A program made the translations under genes and the position numbers. Shown piece by piece: positions 12,313 through 25,002 of a stretch of 64,000 nt of DNA; position 1 is the first letter of the stretch; every line of letters begins with the position of its first letter. Under the pieces are notes generated by a model. That model was not told the origin of the DNA. It worked only from the letters and a program-made list of their open reading frames with translations, and searched no databases. The stretch is from Mesotaenium endlicherianum. Its lineage: Eukaryota > Streptophyta > Zygnematophyceae > Zygnematales > Mesotaeniaceae. The DNA lies in NCBI GenBank assembly GCA_009602735.1, contig WELA01012059.1, forward strand, positions 14,238-78,237, read 5' to 3'.

Positions 12313-13559
12313 CCCCGCCACCCGGTAGCTTTTGAAGATGAACTAAAGTTGAGTTTGTGTTCGCTATTTTGTTTTTGGACTTTTGGGACCAACTTGTCCA
12401 CGATAACGTTATCGCCACACTCAAACTAAACAACGACCAATCAGAATACGGTGCCCATACTTGGTCCAAAATTGCATGGTGGTGAACATCTTCGAGGCGA
12501 TGCAAATGTCTACGCATCAGATGTGGAGATCAGGCCGAGATCGTTTTCATGCAATTCCTTTGGCATTTAGCGTAAAAATACCAAGAAATAGCATCTTCGC
12601 CAACCGTGGAGCGGACATTTTCTCCACTTTGCTTGGCTTAGCATTGATAAATCCAAACGAAGATGGCCGAAGATCGGCATCTGGGGCGTTTCTTGCCGTT
12701 TTGGTCCAAACCGGTCTCGGAGTGTAGCATGAGGACGACCTGAACAAAGGAGGCTACTACCGAAACTGAACCAGGATCGGCTAACCTAGGTGCTGTGGGT
12801 AATAACCCTCACTAGCAGGGGGAAAAGCCCACAACTTATGAGCAGTAGGAAGGTGAAGGGACCCTGGAGATCGGGACTGGGCACTACTGGGCATCTAAAA
12901 GGACTGCAGCTCAAAGATTATAAGCAAAAAACAAGCCATGATAAGTGTGACAAGCTAAGGCCGGGTAAAACGGTACTAATCTAAGGTAGGCGCGACGTAC
13001 GGGTGAACAGGAGGAACCCGGAGTGGGGCTAGCCCTAGTTATAGGATACGTATTTGGAGAATACGTAAAACAAATACGTTTTGTGAAATCACGTGTCAAA
13101 AATGAGATTACGTGTGTACTACGTTTTTCCAGAATTCTCAAAAAAATTGGCAGGACTTATAAATTTCAAATTGCTTGAAAATGGAAGAGGACTCAATTTG
13201 CTACGAAATGAAGATGGTGAAAGTACAAAATTCATTGTTACATCTATAAACCGCCAAAAAATCATGTTTACCTCGTCGAGACGCGTGTTTTGCGTAATTT
13301 GAAATTACGGCAAAAGACGTGGTGTTTTATGTCATGGATGGACCATTACGCCCAGTGTTATGGCCGGATTAGAGAGTTAAAGTACTAGCTTGAGGATTCA
13401 TGAGTGCATTGTGTGTGTGCAATGCAAGTAGGTGCTAACGAAGAGTCACGGATACTGACGCACAACACTCAAGCAACGGCAAACATCAAGTAAGAAAATG
13501 TAGTATCTCTAAGTACATACTCGAACATACAAAAGCTACCATCAGAATGATGTCAGCGA

Positions 13560-14480
13560 GCTGTCGCGTTTGCGCCAGCTTTACCGCCAGGGCAATGCGC
13601 TTTCACCCTCTGCTCATTCGCAGGCTCCTCCATTGCTGATCACTTGATCTGGCCGGTGACCGGCAAGCTGCCTATATCCAGCTAGCATCACTTGCATGTG
13701 CTTTCCATGATCGAGCATTTTTCTAAGTGGGTCAAAGTGGTCCCCTTGCCCGCTGAGTCTAGCTCGCTCATCGCTACCCACTTCCTTGAGCGCGTTCTCG
13801 TTTGCTATGGCGCGTGTGCCGAGGTTCTTATTGACCACGGCACAGAGTTCCAAGGAGAATTCCAAGCACTCCTAGCTCGATCATACATTGACCATCGCCT
13901 CACCTCCCCCGGCCTTGCAGAGTGAGTCGTTCAGACAGTCAAGCGCAACCTGCGCAAGCATAACCTGCAGCATATTGTCGCAGACTGTGATCTTGCTTTG
14001 CCTTGAAAACATGTGGGTTATAACTTCAGTCGGCAGGCCGCGCTTCGTTCTTTCTCTCCTTACTTCCTTCGCTATGGGCATCACCCTGTCTTACCTTCGA
14101 CCCTTCAGCCTCGTCTGGACACCCCGCTTTCGTTTAGTGTTCCCTAGGCCTGGTCCGACGAGATACATGCACGTTCCAACGCATCATGCCTACGGATATG
14201 GCCAACTTACGCATTACTCAGCATCAAGACACCCTTTGCTACGCATACACGTAGCGGATTATATCAGCCTCTGACAATTTTGTCTACTTGAAACGTCAAC
14301 CCCGATCCACTCTTGACATCACTAGTCGGCCCATTATCTTGCGCGTCGCTGCTGGTGCTCCCACTTGTGTGCTTACCCCGGTCGGCTCTGATGGCTGATC
14401 TACTAAGGATCAATTGCGCAACTGTGCCTCGTGTCACCTCTCTAACTTGCAAGCTTGGTCAAGCTAAGTTGTCAAATGTG
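13560..14480 (+). mobile_element. decayed integrase fragment of the methyltransferase-bearing gypsy lineage
   Basis: Plus-strand sequence resembles the integrase core (MIEHFSKWVKVVPL, IDHGTEFQGEFQALL), and then the segment after the core (VYLKRQPRSTLDI, NCASCHLSN) of the element at 38.2-39.2 kb. The last motif corresponds to the start of that element's PHD finger, so the fragment belongs to the same lineage. No LTR or other domain remains. It is heavily broken (several breaks) and old. Confidence 0.75.
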
Positions 14481-15063
14481 TTGAGCGCCACTTTCTTGAA
14501 AGTGGGCTAGTTTGTGAATACGTGGATTTCATTATGCAACTCACTATCGTGAATACGAGAGAAGTTAAGCCTCTTCACATTAGTATAAAGACTAGCTTGT
14601 CAAGTTTGTAATAATACGATCCATACAGATATCGACACTATGAAAATTAGTCCAAAGCAAACCACAATTCCATGGTCTAAATGTTGGCGAATAAGGTTTT
14701 ATTCCTCCAGTATCTTTGAGTTGCTGGAAATGTGCTCACAAATTGCTAAGTCCATACAAAACCGTCTAGATTATGCCCACATATTGCAACTTTCAAGCTG
14801 GCCAACAATCTGTACATTTGCGGCTAGAATGTTGGGTATGCCGTACAAGGCAGCCGTACCACAATGAACCAGATGTACTCCCGCAACCACCGCAAGAATA
14901 CACCGAACATGGATAACTGTCAAATTCATGAAGTACACATGCTGTTCCAAGCCACCCATGAGCTACAAATAGGCATCAAAAGAATACACCACTAGTTGGC
15001 TCTTCCGACACAGTACATCCATGAGTGTTGATAGCCTATGGATAATGCTTGTATGGCTATAGC
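14481..15063. other. spacer between integrase fossil and TPR gene
   Basis: No supported gene. It probably contains the 3' untranslated region of the minus-strand TPR gene that ends at 15064; I see no clear polyadenylation signal. Confidence 0.4.
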
Positions 15064-16195
15064 TCAACTTGAGGGCAAAGGGGAAGGGGGAAGGCCAAGG
15101 TCAGCCTCAAGGGGGACAAGATATATGCGATGGACATTAGCATCGCGCTGTGCAGCCAAACGAAGCCAAATTAAGGCCTCATGCTTGCGCCCGCGTCTGC
15201 ACAGAACACTGCCATCACGCATTTTGTACACCACATCACGACCTCTTGTGGTTTGCCTGAGAAGGGTGTGCTAGTGCAGTGCCTACTTGCTTACTGCAAG
15301 CATATGCATAGGCGAAGCGAGCCATACCTTGAAAGGGAGATGAGAGCTTGGAGATGTCGTTGTTCACTGTATGCACCATGATCAGCAGACGGCTTTATCT
15401 GTGCGGCAAGTCTTAACTTCTCCTCTGCCTCCTCGTTAGAGCCCTGCATTTGACCACCACTGCAATGATTGAAGTCGGAAGCACCACAACACTTCAGGTG
15501 TCCTGCAGTTGTTGCCAGGTACGGAGCTGAGAGAGATGGTGGCAGCCGAACCTGGTTTGCGAGGGCCAAACCAGCCCCAAGATATGCAGCCTGCAGGACT
15601 CCCGCATCCTTCTCCTGTATCCTCCACCCGTGTCAAGTGGGAGAGGAGTGACCACCTGTTCTTTGTACCCACTACGACTGCTGTGCCAAGTCCTGTGAGC
15701 GGAGCCAAGGAATACCTACAGAAACAGAAATGGCACGCAAAAAGTGGGCCGCTGCCAGAGGCCACTGGCGTAGATCCGCATGCATCTGCCCCAGAGCTAT
15801 CATGGAGGGCCCGTGCTTCTCATCTACTTCCAAAGCACGCCTCAGGATGCCCATAGCTTCGCTTGTGCGCCCTTCTGCTTTCTCACGTGCGGCCAGCTGT
15901 GCACCAAAAAAACGAGCTGCATAATGAGTGCAGCTACGAGAAAGAAAGAGACAAGTGGGGAGGAGACATGGGGGGAGGTGGGTACCACAATGAGCTGGTC
16001 GGCCCTCGTCACGATGCTCTCACGTGCCCCCAGAAGATGAGAGATAGGAGGAATGCCAAATAGCGCTCTCACTCTGTCATCCTTCAAGCACAGCCCCTGC
16101 AGCAATACCAGTCCAACACACGTCAACACGCTTGAGAAAGTGGCGGAAGTGCTTTAAGCAATAAAGAGCTGCCGTGTGCACATACTTGGGCGAGG
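15064..16195 (-). CDS. TPR/Sel1-like repeat protein, five 3' exons (5' part unresolved)
   Basis: Minus-strand exons 16122-16195, 16024-16096, 15720-15916, 15328-15443 and 15064-15196 join in one phase through GT-AG introns. They give about 197 C-terminal residues ending at TGA 15064-15066. The third exon carries a clear TPR helix pair (RALEVDEKHGPSMIALGQM, then LRQWPLAAAHFLRAI). The fourth has EEAEEKLRLAAQIKPSA. The last has a Sel1-like EALIWLRLAAQRDANVHRIYL. Such repeats form a superhelical protein-binding scaffold; the partner is unknown. Upstream exons probably exist between 16.2 and 17.3 kb (for example AFKWCLEFL near 16,400) but their borders are uncertain. I do not recognise the specific protein. 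A different choice of splice sites could alter the 73- and 74-bp exons. Confidence 0.65.
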
Positions 16196-17513
16196 CTGAA
16201 AACGTTGTTGGTGAGCCAGTACAAGTGCACCCCCTGCTCCCATCCAATCCGTCACGACATGCTCATCGTCCCACCCCACAATGCTTCGCGCAGCACCCAC
16301 AGCTAGCGCCAGTAGAAGAGCGTTTATGTTGTCACCTGGGGTACACTTAGAGCTCCTAAGAAGATGGGCAGTGTGAGAAACTCGAGGCACCACTTGAAGG
16401 CCTTGTTGTCTCAATCCGTTGCCCACCCAACAACCAAATTAGTAAGCCTGGCCAGTCTCTTCATAGCCCGGAGAAGACAAGAATACAATGCCAGTCAAGC
16501 CAGCAGAGAGGAGAGGAAATGCTCACCAGGAGGTAAGGTGAGGAGGTGGCACTGCCGGCCTTGGCGGCGGCTCCGAATGACACCTGCCACAGCCGTCACA
16601 AGACTTTCATGTTCTGCTGCCACGGCACATTTATGCGTCAGCATGCAGCAGGGGGCCGGGGGCAGGCAGACAGGCACCACCTGCAGGGATGCAAGATATG
16701 TGCCCGCAATGAGCAGGGGCAGCGCTGCACCCACCACGCCCTGTGCTGGACTGGCAAGATCCTGAAACCACAGGGCTCCCCCCTGCAGTACACACCACGC
16801 GTCACTCAGTGGTCTGGCTTGGTATTCAACGAAGAGGACATTTTGGTCATGATATGCTCAAGGGACCGAGAGGACACTGACGGAGTGGAAGCCCAGGTGA
16901 CCGGAGAGAGCCATGGAGCGCACAGCCAGCACCCAGTAGATGAACACGGGGCCCTGCTCCCACACCCCTCCCCCCTCCCCGTCACTACATCTACTCACAC
17001 CCTTCTCTCGCTTTCTGTGGCTATGGGCATGTGGCAGACAGACCTGGACAAGTGGCGCTATAAAGAGCCAGCACAGGGAAGGGGCACCCAGCTGGCGGCA
17101 TCTACTCCTGTACTCCTGCCATGCCTGTCCCCACGGCTTCCCAGATCCTGGCACCGGATATGGTGGTGGCACTGCTCACCCCACCGCACCACCCCACTCC
17201 TTGGGCTGGCCCCATCAGCAACCCCTGTGCTCTCTATTGGAATGTGCAATAACGAAGGCTTGCAAACACCAGGAGCAAGGGAGGCCACATACATTGGGGC
17301 CCAAGCTTAGCGAGTTCGGAGCTTTTCTTGACTTGCAGAAGTGTGAGTGGTAGCAGGGTACATCGGAGCATCAATGTCGACCCTACCAGAACAACCCACC
17401 TGCATTACCAAACCATCTAGTATCATGCATCAAAAGAGCGTGGGACCTTAGAAGCTCCAATTTGATCGTATGAGGGCAGAAGGTGCAATGCTGCAGGATT
17501 GACTGATATTAAT
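16196..17513 (-). other. probable 5' exons and introns of the TPR gene, unresolved
   Basis: Protein-like minus-strand pieces occur, such as AFKWCLEFL near 16,400 and EHESLVTAVAGVIRSRR near 16,580, but I could not fix a consistent exon chain. A 254-codon open frame on the opposite strand (16546-17310) lacks recognisable motifs and is more likely antisense to these exons. Confidence 0.35.
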
Positions 17514-18110
17514 TTACGCATACCAAGGAGCCTGAGTTGAAGCCTGAAAGGCGTCGAGAGATGACACGATGAGGGGTATTGGAGCAGCTAGCACAGCCCA
17601 CACTGCCGATCCTGCCAAACCCGATGTGCTAGCGGCTGCTTCCACTTCTGCACATGTATCCGTCTGTTGCTGCTGCCCCTCAGACACTGCAACGCTCTCT
17701 TGCAGGTCTGGACTTTCCTTGACACAAAATGCATAGTGCATCTCGCGTTGGCCGTGATTGACAGCCAGCCAAGGAGACCTACCATCGTTTGGATGCTTAA
17801 AGCCACACGAAAAGTGGTCCCAGGTTCTCTGAGCAGAAGTTGTGTCTCTGAAGACGTTCCTCTTTGATTTGCCGGGTGCATCCAACCTGAGGTACTGGTT
17901 GTGTGTCCTCTTTGCAAGAACCCCTCTGTCACTTAGTTGGACATGAAGGTCGTCAAGAGAGTCTTGAATGTAAACCCTGGTTAGCTGCGCCTTTAGCGGC
18001 AAGCCATCCTGACGACCGGGTGATTCTGCAGGAGAAAAGTCCAAGGACGATGGCAGAACTCGTGACCAGCGCCTCAAACTTTCTGAACAACCATTTCTGC
18101 AACACCGCAA
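17514..18110 (-). CDS. hypothetical protein with a C-terminal hydrophobic segment
   Basis: A 198-codon open frame with ATG, longer than expected by chance in this host segment. The middle is polar, with many Asp, Arg and Gln residues. A poly-Gln patch lies around residue 150, and a hydrophobic stretch (SAVWAVLAAPIPLIV) near residues 168-183 could be a tail anchor. I recognise no family. It might be an exon of a larger gene, possibly the start of the TPR gene on the same strand, or a chance frame. Confidence 0.35.
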   Translation of the reverse strand: MRCCRNGCSESLRRWSRVLPSSLDFSPAESPGRQDGLPLKAQLTRVYIQDSLDDLHVQLSDRGVLAKRTHNQYLRLDAPGKSKRNVFRDTTSAQRTWDHFSCGFKHPNDGRSPWLAVNHGQREMHYAFCVKESPDLQESVAVSEGQQQQTDTCAEVEAAASTSGLAGSAVWAVLAAPIPLIVSSLDAFQASTQAPWYA

Positions 18111-18486
18111 GATATCAGAGCCCCTTACAGCGCATCAGAACAACCTCGGACCAGCATTTGCAGGTTACGAGCCGGTATTCTCCTACAAGTTACACATGCA
18201 ATATTGACGAAAGCACTCCTTCGACGGGCAACATTAACGTAGTAAGTGGTATGGTGTCCTGTGCTTCATGTTCAATCAAGGCGTCACACACCTCCGAATC
18301 AGTTGGATGCTTCGACTTAACGCCATGGATTTTCACTTCGATTGATCACCATTCGATATCTTTAAACCCTTCCGAAACAAATCCATTATAGAAGACTAGA
18401 ACGGTGCCATTTGAACGAACTTTCAACGATGTACTTAAAGCCAATACAGGAGTTCATTAGTACCTTCAAATAAGAGCGCACTAGCC

Positions 18487-20844
18487 ATGACTCAGGTATC
18501 GTATGCGGTGCACCAAATGCTGGCCTTGTATCCCGCTTCACTACCATCTGTACAGTACGTGGGTCGTAACCAGCTCCGCAGCTGTTGTTTCACTCCATTG
18601 AATCGTACTCCAAAGGCGAGCCTCACAGTTTTGCCGCATATAGAGAAGATCAGCTCAAAATCCACTGACGTATTTGTGGGTGAAAGTCTTCTTTCGGAAA
18701 AACTATCTTCACGGTCAAGCAGAAGGTTTGGCGCCTACCTCTTTGCGGAAAGATCCCTCTTGCAGCTGTCTTTTCTAAGTTTAGATAGAAAAGGATAGTC
18801 ATGCCCTAGCACATTGTTGGTTTAAGGCATGGGCCGGTCTTATCGTTCTTGTAGGTGTTGTAGCATCCAATCTTGCCAGATTGCTGGAGACACAGGCGAT
18901 GTCAGCGAGGCAGGAGTGGAGTCACGTCGAAGAATCTTGCTGGGATCTATGGTCGCTGCTGCAACTCTCATACATTCGCCTCATCATTCCGTAGCTTCTC
19001 TTATACAGGGTGATGCTTCGCATCTACTTCCCTCTGACAGATCCTTCAGTATTGTGTTGGACAACAGTTTAGTGCGTTTCTTTTTCAGACTTTGAATGGC
19101 GTGACTTGAGTTGATGGGACAGCAGCAGAGTAAAGTAAGTGAGGTACTTGGACCTATGGGGGGACAGGGGAGCAGGATGGGAGTGCAAAGGAGGTGCCAT
19201 ATGGTACGCAGTATGACAAATTAAATGCCCTCCAGTATAATTTTCCTCTCGCTCTTCCTCAAGGTTTGCCTGGTCTGTCATGGTAAGTTGTTCCTACTCC
19301 TGGCTAGCATGGAAACAGGCGGGAGATATTTAAAATGAATATTGTAGCTCACTTTCACAAGCATGCGCATTTTGCTGGCTAGAAGTTGATTGAGGGCAAG
19401 CTTGTGGGATGGGTTTTACTAATGGAAAACAGGGTGGAGACACGAAGACCAGAGCGTTATTCATCAGCTGCTCCTTTGGCTCGTACGCTCAAGCTTCTCC
19501 ATTGTTCCTTATTCTCTATTTGCAATCTGCATACTCAGGGTTCTGGGAGGTGGCAAAGTGGCTGAGAGGTATTGTTGCCATCCTGTGGCTGTGTCTGGAT
19601 TGCAGCGGATTCAAGGCTTCGAATTGTGTCGGAGAGATTGGACTTCAAGAATAGTTTGGTCATTTCCACTCTGGTAAGCATTTCACTCCACTCAAATGCA
19701 GGGGGCGTTGACTAAGGCACGAGGGCAACGTGGACATGCATTCTCATGACTCCATGCTGGTGGAAGGGCAGATGTGGTGTCTGGATGGTTCCATACGGTG
19801 GTTAATGAACGTGTGAAGCTTTTCCTGATGGAACAGATCGGTCCACCAAATAAAGCATTTTTGAGCAGCAGTCAGGGAGTGGAGCAATGGAATGCCGCCA
19901 ACGTCGCCAAGAGTGTGCTTGCAGATAAGAACTCATCTGTAAGATCCCCTATCCCTTTCCTCGTCTCCTGCACCCATGTTCTGCAAGTATTTGTGATTTG
20001 ATCGTTATAAGGAATATTTGGCGTGGCTGGGAGCTGTGCATGGCAGAGGACGACTGCCGCGCAGCGCGTGCAAGAGACCATTATCGGGGACACTCGCAAG
20101 TTTGAGGTATGATATACAGCACAGTGTCATTGCCTACCTGAGCTTGCTCTCTTTGCTGCTGCATATGATAACGTAGCCTTGTTAGCCTGCGGTGACTTGT
20201 TTCCAGATTGATGGCCAGCCATACTGGTACTTCGAATACCTGGCGCAGAAGTCTCCCACTATCTATGTAAGCTTCCTTGTCTATAATGCTCCAAGGGCGA
20301 CAATTGCGCCACGTGCTGAATCCTGAAGTACAAGTTAGCAATTTATCTCTTTCCGCAATGACAGACATCTCTCTTGTGTGACAGAACGCAGACCCTGATG
20401 TATTCAGGCATTCAGCTGCTGTTAGTGGATCACGCGATGGTAAGAGTTCATTTACCATCGTCTTGTGCGATTTTCCTCTGCAATGCATCTTGACTGGGTT
20501 CTTATGCATAAATAAAGGCATTCAGTGATGAAAGCACGCTGGCAGGGAAGTCTAACATTAGTATTCTCCTACTCCTGTCTTCAAGGTTACATTTACACCC
20601 TCAACATCTCCACACTTGATCGGACCTGGCCTGAGGTACGAGTTCTCCTCTTTACCACTCATGTTTAAGGTCATAATAAACAGAGTTGTTGCTGCTGGGG
20701 TGCGGTGCTCATTAGTATGTGTTGCTGCAACCTCTTTGTGAGCAGATGGAGGGGGTGATTCAACAAGCACTGCTCTCCTTCCGGCTTTTGCCTCCAACCT
20801 CAGACTACGTGCCTCCTTGGAAAGACCCTTGGCGCTTCTGGTGA
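18487..20844 (+). CDS. PsbP-domain protein, predicted thylakoid-lumen protein
   Basis: PsbP-domain proteins sit in the thylakoid lumen and help photosystem assembly or function. The 3' exons are firm: 20047-20106, 20207-20266, 20385-20439, 20586-20635 and 20746-20844, with GT-AG borders and consistent phase. They encode ETIIGDTRKFE, IDGQPYWYFEYLA, FRHSAAVSGSRDGYIYTLNI and the end LPPTSDYVPPWKDPWRFW. An exon ending at 19938 (ANVAKSVLADKNSS) fits the PsbP helix before these. A Ser-rich start at 18487-18679 joins in phase to 18896-19009, where SRRRILLGSMVAAATL is a twin-arginine lumen signal behind a chloroplast transit peptide. Exons between 19010 and about 19770 are not resolved; a 19-bp exon at 19264-19282 is only a possibility. 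Family confidence is high; the exact paralogue is unknown. Confidence 0.78.
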
Positions 20845-21537
20845 AGCGTCATCCGCTTTGCTTGCTGTATTGAAGAAATGGTTGATGATGATGCTAATAC
20901 GTCTTCCTTTTAAACTAAATATTTGCCTTTGTAATGTGCTGCTAAGTCGAGGGTTCGGGCTCATTTGATGGTCAATATAGAGAAAGAACATTGTGCACAT
21001 GGAATGCATATCAAAGATCGTATATTCTTTTACAATTTTGTCTTGTAGTTGCCACCGGTAGTTTGTTCTTTGATGAAGGTATTTACTTAAAATTGCTGCT
21101 ATGCGCGTCACTTTCTAAAAATGGTTCTTCCACAAGTGTCGAGCATTTGGTACCTACGTAATTTGCTTCAAGTGTCATGAATGCGTGCTCTTGTGCCGAT
21201 TTGCTATGAGAGCTTAACTCTGACACCAATTGGAGCATGGCATTGCTAGAGGTTGCATGTCGAACCTAATCACACATTTTTAGAAAGTGGGAATCCACGT
21301 GCTTGAAGTCATGAGTTTGACAATCGTGCGATGTAGGTATAATTTTGTTTCACAGTCCGTCAGTTCAACATCCCGCAAGTTCACTACTCCATCTTTGCCA
21401 TGCCCATGAATTTGGTCAATTGTGCTAGTTAAACATTTGCAACTTTCTATTAAACCTAGAGCTCAACTGTATGAATATAGTTGTGATATGAAGTTGCTTT
21501 CATGCATGTGATCAACCAAGGACTAGCCATTTTGGCA

Positions 21538-21601
21538 AGTCGAGTATGTGCGGTAGTTTGTCGTCGTAAGGGGCCCACGTAACTTTTGTGAGGGGGGAAT
21601 C
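21538..21601 (+). repeat. left member of an inverted repeat pair
   Basis: It shares GTAGTTTGTCGTCGTAAGGG-like words and an ACGTAACTTTTGTGAGGGGG-like core with the reverse complement of 25003-25064, with a few small gaps. The two may be ends of a 3.5-kb DNA element or two opposite copies of one decayed repeat. No flanking target duplication was found. Confidence 0.55.
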
Positions 21602-24600
21602 AGTGAGGGCCCTCACTCGTGTGAGCGCTGCCCATACGCGTAAGAAATTGGATGTTCAGAACGCAAAAGCCGTCGTAGTAACGCTTTTCCTGTGCGGGCC
21701 GCCCCCATTCGCGACTGCCATAAATAGGGCGTCGCCATGACTTAGTCCTCTTCTTTGCTTAGACAGTGCACCCTTAAGGCGCACTTCGTGAGCGGCCATG
21801 GCGAGCAGAAGCGAGGCGGAGCTTCTTCCGGGCCGCGAGATAGCTCGTCATGAGAGCGTGGGATAGGGCATGGTCGTGCCTTAAATGGGTTCGTGGGTTC
21901 CAAAATTTGGGAGCGCACGCTGGTTGGAAGCTATGGCCGCTCGTCGTTGCAGGCGGCCATGGCCACTTGCTTGATAATAGGGGTGTTAGAGAGACAGATA
22001 GAGCGCGTGAAGGGGGAGAGGAGGCATGTTGGAGGGAGGTGGTTGCGTCGATTGCGAGCGTCGACAGCGTTTGCGCTGGTTTGACTTTACTTTGTCGCGG
22101 TCGTTTGGAGTGTCTTTGAAGGGAAAAAATATCGGTTCCCTCACCAAGAACATGGATCACACTTGTAGGTTGTAAGAGTGTATTCGAGTTAATAAATCCT
22201 CTTGAAGGGCCCCCCTTCACTTCGGACTAGATCAAATTTTTTATTGGCAAACTATTGACGTATTCACTTCAGCTTCAAACCAGCACCAGGCAAATTGGAA
22301 CAATCGTGTCGACTGACGTCATGCGTACACCAGAAGCTATGGAAGGACATTGACACAAAGCTCTATTTCTCTGGGAAACTGATCACGATACTCGTAAAAG
22401 TGTGATATCATCTTCATCCGAGCGAAAACAGGAAGCTTTGCTTCACAACAATCAGATCATGCCCACACTCAAAGCTGGCTATCAAGAACCATCAAGACTA
22501 GAAATGACCATCACAGAGACTGCAAACTCTCGAATGCCATTCTCAAATTTGATAATGCTCACACTTGATCTCTAGGCAAGATTATTGTTATTGCAAGTAA
22601 ATGGTCAATTGATACATAGTGTGTGGGTAGGAAATATCAACTGGTAGTAGCTAGTGGCATTCTAACTAATGGTATTGGAGCTAATGATACTAAACGAATA
22701 ATGATTGTAATGCCCAGGTTATTGTGGTTCATAATAGGACTACTGTTACTAGGTATATGGACTACGACTGACGTCGCGCGTCAAGATGCAACTCCTGTCG
22801 TCGTCTGTTCGAAGCTTGTGGCTTTGTGACACTCGATTCTGTGACCAGTGCTGTTATCAAACTGATGTGGTGTAGCTGTAGTGTGAGCTGTGTGCCAGCT
22901 TTATGTGCCATGTTGCGGGTGGGCTAGGTGGTTCAAGGTGTACTAATTGCTATTTTGGTTGCGCAATGAGGTACTCGACGGTCGAAAGGAACTTATATAC
23001 GTAGCAGCAGCCGCAGCTTCGTGGTTGCCGCGTGCTCGTTGGTCGAGCTCACTAAGCATTGAGAGATAAGCGTGCTGCTTATCAAACTTTATTTTGTATA
23101 TTTGTTAATATGACGTTGACAGAACCGATCATATATCGACAAGTATGCGATTGAACTGGACAAGATGTTCTACATTAGCCTTTCGTGGACGGCTCGTCTT
23201 CTTAATCTTCGATCAGCCTGGTGCTCAAACTTATATGGACAGAATGTCAGATACAAGCGGTAATACACACTAAATGGATCGCGAAGATTGCGCACAGTGA
23301 GCAAGCTCTCTGTCGCCATATTCGGTTAGTTCACTGATGTGCATAAAAATAGCACTAGCTTTGGATGGATATAAGACAGTCTGACATTCCCCCAAGACAG
23401 CTTACCTGAATTCAACAATTTTCAAGCAGGATCACGGACGGCTAGTGCCAATCCGCTTGTCGAGGATTTTACGCCGCATAATAATAGCCACGGGTCTTCT
23501 TCCTTCAAATCAGGCAACGATCTGAAAGTCAACGCAAGGACTCGATCCTAAACATGTAAATCTGTGTAAATTGGTTGGTCGCGTCTTATGAATTTTAATA
23601 ACTGTTGATACGCAAGTTGGTACGTCGACCATGCACCTAAAATTCAGAACAACCAACTCAACAGATTTACCTGAGCTAATCAATGCAAACACTTATACAA
23701 GAATGGAGGAAAGAAGCAAACGAGTCACCGAAGATCCTTGTTCCATTACGGTACTGTAGTCATATATCCGCCACTTGCGCCAAATGGAACATCCAAAGCA
23801 AAGACTCATTCTACGCTTGTTCTAGGTTGACCTTTTTGCAAACTGGTCTCGTTAAGAAAGCATCTTGAAATTTACACATTTTCGAGTAGATGAGAATAGG
23901 TGGTGAACGCTCTGCCGTAAGAAATTCGTTTAGCTGAATGCCCAAGGGTAGTTTTTTGGGCAAAATACAAATCAAGTACTTTCAGCACCGTAAATCTACC
24001 ACTCTTATCAAACTGATCACAAACCTACCAATTGCACATGTAGAGGGAGTCCACGTATTGACGTGCCATACGAATTCGCAAGAGACCCTACCTGACACAC
24101 TATTTCTCTCTACGTTTCCAAAACCACTGTTCTAATTGACCTAAGGGTTTAGGGAAGTCCCCAAGACTAGCTCTTGCAGTTTTGCTACTTGTTCAGCTCA
24201 GTCGCGTTTGCGTTATATGCGCGCGCAGCAGATATGCATCCCGACCAGTTCCCATTTCAGCAAAAGTTGAAATTTCGATCATTAATAAGAAATTTGTTTG
24301 GAGAAAACAATTTCACCAAAATATCCGGAAGTGATTTAGGAAAAATGCTTAATTATGTAAAACATACGCTCCCAATGACCAGGACTAATGACCAATGACC
24401 AGGACACAATCCAACATTTCGCATGAATTCAAAACATTCAAAAAAGCAAATAACATCGGATTTAACGTGAATTCTGGGGCCTGCTCCCGACCCGCCAAGA
24501 GACGCGTCCCCCTTGGAGCCTCGGAATGCAAGCGGGAATGGACCCGTTCGTTTCTAAACTACATATTTCCATAGTGACCGAGGTTGGTTTTTTGAAAAAC

Positions 24601-25002
24601 TTTCGTTTCGGGTCGCAGGTATGTGTTTCACTATGTGCGTTTAGCCCCGCCGACTAGATGTGGATGACTTGCTCTTCGCTCGATTTACGGTCTAAGAGGG
24701 TTTGCGGACGCATTGTTTGTGGTTCGGAAGGGCTACTGGAGAAATATTGTGTGTCGAGTTGACATGACTGCATTCCAACAATGTGGTTCACTCCGGGCTG
24801 CCCTACTGAATTCGACGAAAATCGCTTGGTTTGTCTCGCGATTTTTGGACAGGATCCAACTCGCAAATTTTGCTGAAAGAACGGAAGTATGAGTTGGACT
24901 CAGGTAGAAACTGTTCTTTTAAATCATCAGCCCACGTCTTTACCGTTTCGGCTTCGTCTAGGTCAAACTTGCCCACCGACCCTCTTTCTCAAACTTAGTA
25001 GT

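Larger units (their letters stand above)
11906..13559. other. intergenic stretch with no recognised gene
   Basis: No supported gene. It holds a perfect palindrome at 12006-12029, an imperfect direct repeat at 12163-12312, an AT-rich part at 13040-13310 with repeated ATACGT words, and short open frames without recognisable motifs. Confidence 0.5.

Noticed and set aside
12461-12727. 88-codon plus-strand frame
   Set aside because: No motif, no splice context and no neighbour supporting a gene.
16546-17310. 254-codon open frame on the plus strand
   Set aside because: No recognisable motif. It lies opposite likely exons of the minus-strand TPR gene in GC-rich DNA where antisense frames stay open easily.
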